In this document: one piece after another, positions 60,701 through 64,000 of the stretch | How positions within the stretch are numbered: the first letter of the stretch is position 1 | Layout: each line of letters begins with the position of its first letter | NCBI RefSeq assembly: GCF_032854445.1 | Contig: NC_088301.1 | Span: 12,332,281 to 12,396,280 of the forward strand | Origin: Liolophura sinensis | Lineage: Eukaryota > Mollusca > Polyplacophora > Chitonida > Chitonidae | Length of the DNA: 64,000 nt | Direction of reading: 5' to 3' | Program-made: the position numbers and the translations under genes | The notes under the pieces: generated by a model | Told to the model about the DNA's origin: nothing | What the model saw: only the letters and a program-made list of their open reading frames with translations | The model's database searches: none

Positions 60701-62819
60701 TTATGTACATGTACAGATACCACTCCTCACACTCACTCTGTGTCCATGTACAGATACCATTCCTCAGACTCACCCTGCTTGTTTTCCAGCACAGTCAGAG
60801 GCTGTGTGTACATCTGCACATTACTGAGGTCAGATTCTCCAGGTGTGGATGGCTCTGGGGCAGGGTTTAAGTGGGACACGTTTTTACTACTGGAACGCGA
60901 ACGCCTGTCAACGAAAATCACAACTCAGATTATTAATTCTATCATTTATTTATCTGATTGGCATTTTACGCCGTACTAAGGAATATTTCACTTATATGAC
61001 CAGAGATCAGCATTATTGTGGGAGGCAACCGGGCACAGCCCGGAGCAAACCCACAGCCATCCGCAGGTTGCTCACAGGCCTTCCTATGTATGGCTGGAGA
61101 GGAAGCCAGCATGACCTGAACTTGAACTCACATGGACCACATTGGTGAGAGGATCCTGGGTAACTGGGCCTAGATGGTGTCCTATTCTACTCCGCTGTTA
61201 GTTGCAGGCTGTGTGCAAATATAGATATTAAATAGAGATGACCTGTCAAACAACATCAAGTAAGTCACGCAACACATCGGCCAGTACGTTTACCTCCCCA
61301 AGTAATATCATTTCATGTTGTTTATGTCTAGAAATAAAAGAATTTGAGTTTGCTTCGTGATTTATATAAAGGCGAACTAGCAGAATTTCCTTCAGTGATA
61401 AAAGTGTTATTTCGCACAGTTTATAGATATCCGTCTTATTATTTGATTTTATATATTTTACACCCAGACGCCATGACGTCAAAAAAAAAACATTTGTTTC
61501 AAGACGTTCCAATCTGAGCTCAGCGGTATGACGTCATAATACATCTGCAGCTGAAACCAAGAGCTACTTTCACAGTACTTTAATTTTTCCAAACTTCCAA
61601 AATTATGTTGTCTAGGTTTATATCATGCCTTATTAGTCTTTTTTCATTAAAAAAAACTGGGTATGTCTGGCAGAAACTCACTGAGTGAAGTGTTAATAAT
61701 AGATGTAATTCTTCTATCGTTTTGCAAGATGTTTATTCCAGCATATTTTGAAGGCATTATTCTATGTACACTTATAAAATCATACTGTTTTTAAAGCCTT
61801 GAAACTGGCCAACTCAATCGATGTGGTTTTGTCTCTAAACTCAAATTAAAAATGTTGCCATTTGATATGTGAAAAGATGGAGGAATTAGGGTACTGGTAC
61901 AGTGATTTGCATGGTCATGGCAATCTCCTACCATATCACACCAGTACAGTACACTGTATTTCAGACAGACGACCATTTATCACTGTCCAGGAAAATAGTC
62001 TGATTTATTCATTTTAGAAATTTTGCAGCTGCATAAAATGCGTTTTAAGCTAGCTTTTTGAGAATTAGTCAGTAAAGCTACCGTTCAATTTAGTGATACA
62101 AATGCAATTCACTTTGTAAAAATTTAACTCTTTGACCCCCAGGATAACAAATGTACCACTGTATGCATGTATGCTTGAGGTTTTACCTCACACAGTGTAG
62201 TGAACAATTTTTCACTCATATGACAATGACAAGAAGAGTGTGTAGATATATTGTGGCTCCTTGTGGCAACACCACCAGTGTTGGCTCATGTCAGATATCA
62301 GACACGACACCCCACCCAGTCACATTATATTGACACCGCCTCAACCAGGCCTATTTCCTTGGCATAACCCAACCTGGGATTGATCTCAAGTCCCTCAACT
62401 TCGAGGTAGACACTTTAAAACCATTAGACCATCAAAGCAGTCAATATGGGATTGGATAATAACTTCAAAATGTTAAACTAACCTTCGTGTTTTGACAGGG
62501 GAGACAACTTTATCCTGCTCTTCATCGTCACTTCTTCCAGTGCTCTCAGCGTGTCGCTTTAGCAGCTTGACCGGTACTGGAGTGTTCCTGTAGGAGCGCC
62601 TCTTCTTTGCTCCGCTCGGAGTGATGTCACACAGTAAGGGACTGGGCACGGCAGGGACATAACTCCGACGCCTGGGGGTTCTGTTAATTACCGGGGGTAT
62701 AGGGGTACTGGGACCAGAGAGAGAGAAGCGGGGAATCTCTTTCTTAGGCGATGATTCTGTCTCTTCCGGTGCAAACTGTACCTGTTGTGGCTTAGATTGA
62801 GGTTTAGATGGAGTCCCAC
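57651..62819 (-). CDS. Unidentified basic Ser/Pro-rich protein with KEN box, C-terminal five exons (5' partial)
   Basis: Five exons (62819..62483, 60904..60774, 60027..59860, 58668..58532, 57749..57651) join with matching phases (2, 1, 1, 0) into one frame of 289 residues ending at TAA. Phase agreement across four introns with GT-AG borders makes this a real gene. No globular domain is visible. The product is rich in Ser, Pro, Lys and Arg, with basic clusters (KKRRS at 71-75, TRRRSR at 110-115, NKRRSR near 269) fit for nuclear import. A KEN box (GKEN, 244-247) is the APC/C-Cdh1 degron type. Full CDK consensus sites occur at S23-P-K-K, T47-P-R-R and S106-P-V-K, with many other SP/TP pairs. I infer a cell-cycle-regulated nuclear or mitotic protein but cannot name the family. 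The N-terminus lies upstream of the window or in an unseen exon. Confidence 0.8.
57918..58072. repeat. Foldback (MITE-like) element in the last KEN-box gene intron
   Basis: gggaccactttcacaaaact and agttttgtgaaatgacc are inverted arms extending into tgtaactttt/aaaagttatg. The interior lacks ORFs. It lies between the last two exons. Confidence 0.7.
58532..58668 (-). CDS. KEN-box gene exon (fourth visible, contains KEN)
   Basis: The acceptor is tctctgtcaccag|TGG and the donor ACAAAG|GTAAAC. It encodes AQTRVRSNSFSMPCWDDEE, then DLFKDSPRAS, GKEND and LLMSPFTK. The KEN box lies in a disordered, SP-flanked context, as functional KEN degrons usually do. Confidence 0.8.
59062..59167 (+). mobile_element. 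SINE family A 3' fragment
   Basis: cacccaccataatgctggct, gtataagtgaaatattcttg and ggtaaaacaccaatcaaata. Lies in an intron of the KEN-box gene. Confidence 0.78.
59457..59692 (-). mobile_element. SINE family A, nearly full length
   Basis: gattggtgttttacgccata, ggtgggaggaaaccggcaga, gaggaagccagcatgagctg and gacttgaattcacagcgacc. In an intron of the KEN-box gene, same strand as the gene. Confidence 0.82.
59860..60027 (-). CDS. KEN-box gene exon (third visible)
   Basis: The acceptor is tttttttggtttag|AAAATGG and the donor AAGAG|GTTTGT (weak after GT). It encodes a Lys/Arg/Ser-rich stretch (KKSRRSKSATRKSVRLSVHFD) followed by acidic KEEEKSG and a TP site. SVHFD vaguely recalls a PP1-docking RVxF motif but lacks the basic residue at the usual spacing. 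Confidence 0.78.
60421..60780. repeat. 34-43 bp minisatellite that includes the splice donor of an exon
   Basis: Units contain agactcaccctgtttgtgta, catgtacagataccactcc or shorter forms. About eight keep ACTCAC, the reverse complement of GTGAGT. The last unit overlaps the exon 60774-60904 and supplies its true donor (60773..60768). Confidence 0.88.
60774..60904 (-). CDS. KEN-box gene exon (second visible)
   Basis: The acceptor is attttcgttgacag|GCG and the donor AAGCAGG|GTGAGT (60773..60768). The exon completes the split Arg codon and encodes RSRSSSKNVSHLNPAPEPS onward to LENKQ, ending in phase 1. The donor-side sequence is the last member of a minisatellite that fills the adjoining intron (60421-60780). 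Confidence 0.8.
60943..61172 (-). mobile_element. SINE family A, nearly full length
   Basis: gattggcattttacgccgta, caaacccacagccatccgca, gaggaagccagcatgacctg and cttgaactcacatggaccac. Intronic, same strand as the KEN-box gene, with its tail end only about 40 bp from an exon. Confidence 0.82.
62160..62445. mobile_element. SINE-like repeat, family C
   Basis: ttttcactcatatgacaatg, gacaccgcctcaaccaggcc, aacctgggattgatctcaag and aaaaccattagaccatcaaa. Lies in the intron left of the first visible KEN-box exon. Confidence 0.68.
62483..62819 (-). CDS. KEN-box gene, first visible exon
   Basis: The exon begins after ttttttttcccag (acceptor at 62822..62820) with two bases of a split codon and ends ACACGAAG|GTTAGT. 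It encodes 111 complete codons including the three strong CDK-type sites, VQFAPEE near residue 13, a proline-rich stretch (residues 36-48) and an acidic patch SDDEEQD (96-102). Another frame is open across part of it, but only this frame continues through the downstream exons. Confidence 0.78.
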
Positions 62820-62849
62820 CTGGGAAAAAAAAATCTTGTCTTGTTTTAA

Positions 62850-62990
62850 ATTATTTATTTTACTGATTGACCAGTGTATTACACCATACTCAGAATATTT
62901 CACTTGTATGATGACAGCCAACTTCATGGTGGGAGGAAAATGGGTAGAGCCAGGGGGAAACATATGACCATCCGCAGGTTGCTGGGTTAT
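62850..62990 (-). mobile_element. SINE family A, head-truncated
   Basis: tactgattgaccagtgtatt, ggtgggaggaaaatgggtag and gaccatccgcaggttgctgg. It begins about 30 bp upstream of the first visible exon of the KEN-box gene. Confidence 0.75.
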
Positions 62991-63127
62991 CTTTACTCCA
63001 AACTTGGCATCCTGCTCAGTCCTGAATGCCATGCATGTTTACACACAATTTAAAAAAAAACCTGGATTAAAACATTCACTGCAGTGTTTGATTGGACAGA
63101 TCCACTTATTTGAATGACGGTTTAATG

Positions 63128-63185
63128 GAACTTGCATATTTTTTAGTTATACAATGGCAGCCAGTTTTATGGGTGGAAGGAATGG
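63128..63185. mobile_element. SINE family B fragment
   Basis: caatggcagccagttttatg and ggtggaaggaatggg, the start of a family B body, running straight into a 33-bp tandem array. Confidence 0.4.
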
Positions 63186-63194
63186 GAATGGCTC

Positions 63195-63875
63195 GAGCAA
63201 ACTGAGTGCCATGAGTACACCACGAACCTTTGATGGGAGTGCCATGAGCAAACCCCATCTTTGATAGGAGTGCCATTAGCAAACCACTGACCTTTGATGG
63301 GAGTGCCATGAGCAAACCACTGACCTTTGGCGGGAGTGCCATGAGCAAACCGCTGACCTTTGACGGGAGTGCCATGAGTAAACCACTGGCATTTGACTGC
63401 AGTGCCATGATTTAACCACTGACATTTGACAGGTGTGCCAGGAATAAACCACAGAGCTTGTATGAAAGTTCCATGAGCAAACCGCTGACATTTAAGACGA
63501 TCGCCATGAGTATAAACCACTGACATTTGACGGAGTTCCATGACTAAACTACAGGCCTTTTAAGAAAGGTCCAGGAGTAAATCACTGACATTTGCCACAA
63601 CCGACCTTTGATGAGAGTGCAATGAGCAAACCACTGACATTTGACGAGAGTGCCATGAGTAAATTAATGACCTTTGATGGGAGTGCCATTAGCCAGCCAC
63701 TGGCATTTGACAGGAGTGCCATGAGTAAACCACTGACATTTGACAGCAGTGCCATGAGCAAACCACTGACATTTGACAGCAGTGCCATGAGCAAGCCACT
63801 GACATTGGATGGGAGTGCCATGAGCCAACCACTGACATCTGACAGCAGTGCCATGAGTAAACCACTGACACTGAC
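63195..63875. repeat. 33-bp minisatellite, about 20 copies
   Basis: Unit: gccatgagcaaaccactgac plus ctttgatgggagt. Because 33 is a multiple of three and the unit lacks stops, frames on both strands stay open and give 11-residue repeats; I do not treat these as genes. It lies upstream of the first visible KEN-box exon, probably in an intron. Confidence 0.93.
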
Positions 63876-64000
63876 CACTGACAGTGTGAGAAATGGACAT
63901 GCACTGTTGGAAGGAAAGTGACAATTTCATGGAAGATCACACAAGACATTGTCGCCATGTTTGAAAAGTCCATGAATGCTAATGGGATTGATCCAATGTT

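Noticed and set aside
62688-63032. 114-codon minus-strand ORF overlapping the first KEN-box exon
   Set aside because: A shadow frame: it runs through a SINE and the splice acceptor, and does not continue in phase into the next exons.
63106-63973. Several overlapping ORFs with 11-residue repeats on both strands
   Set aside because: They mirror a 33-bp minisatellite that lacks stops; several frames being open at once argues against coding.

Overview
This is a window of animal nuclear DNA. It is AT-rich and gene-poor, with split genes that use GT-AG introns and a high density of short interspersed repeats. The most frequent repeat carries a tRNA-like head and a tail reading 'gtgaaatattcttgagta' plus 'ggcgtaaaacaccaat' followed by AAATAAATA. 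I associate this family with mollusc and related lophotrochozoan genomes. A mollusc is my best guess, from memory and not from a search. I saw no bacterial, viral or organellar genes.

Layout. 1-31 kb: no gene I can support. It holds unique AT-rich DNA, scattered SINE copies, several minisatellites (a 29-bp array at 7.4-8.2 kb, a second unrelated 29-bp array at 8.7-9.0 kb, degenerate arrays at 12.6-13.3 and 18.7-19.5 kb, a perfect 75-bp array at 24.9-25.2 kb) and a 1.5-kb inverted-repeat element at 16.5-18.1 kb. That element contains a hairpin whose arms each end in a CTCF-like motif. 30.3-37.2 kb: a PRD-class homeobox gene on the minus strand, assembled from coding exons at 37110-37187, 33617-33751 and 31396 downwards. 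An additional coding-looking 3' exon candidate lies at 30274-30519. Intron 2 holds a decayed LINE 3' end and tRNA-derived SINEs. 39.6-41.1 kb: a complete Tc1-like DNA transposon with perfect 23-bp terminal inverted repeats, TA target duplications and a transposase broken by one in-frame stop. 41-57 kb: SINEs, foldback elements and a 60-bp array of 16 units joined to a SINE. 57.6-62.8 kb: the last five exons of a minus-strand gene, all with compatible phases, encoding the basic, Ser/Pro-rich C-terminal 289 residues of an unidentified, probably nuclear protein with a KEN box and CDK-type sites. Its 5' part lies beyond the window, and a 33-bp minisatellite occupies 63.2-63.9 kb.

The two genes show no evident functional link. 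The homeobox gene is predicted to be a sequence-specific transcription factor; the KEN-box gene looks like a cell-cycle-regulated chromatin or mitotic protein. Most of the remaining sequence is explained by repeats. Several are structurally notable: hairpin elements with CTCF-like sites, a minisatellite that has copied a real splice donor, and arrays with internal palindromes.
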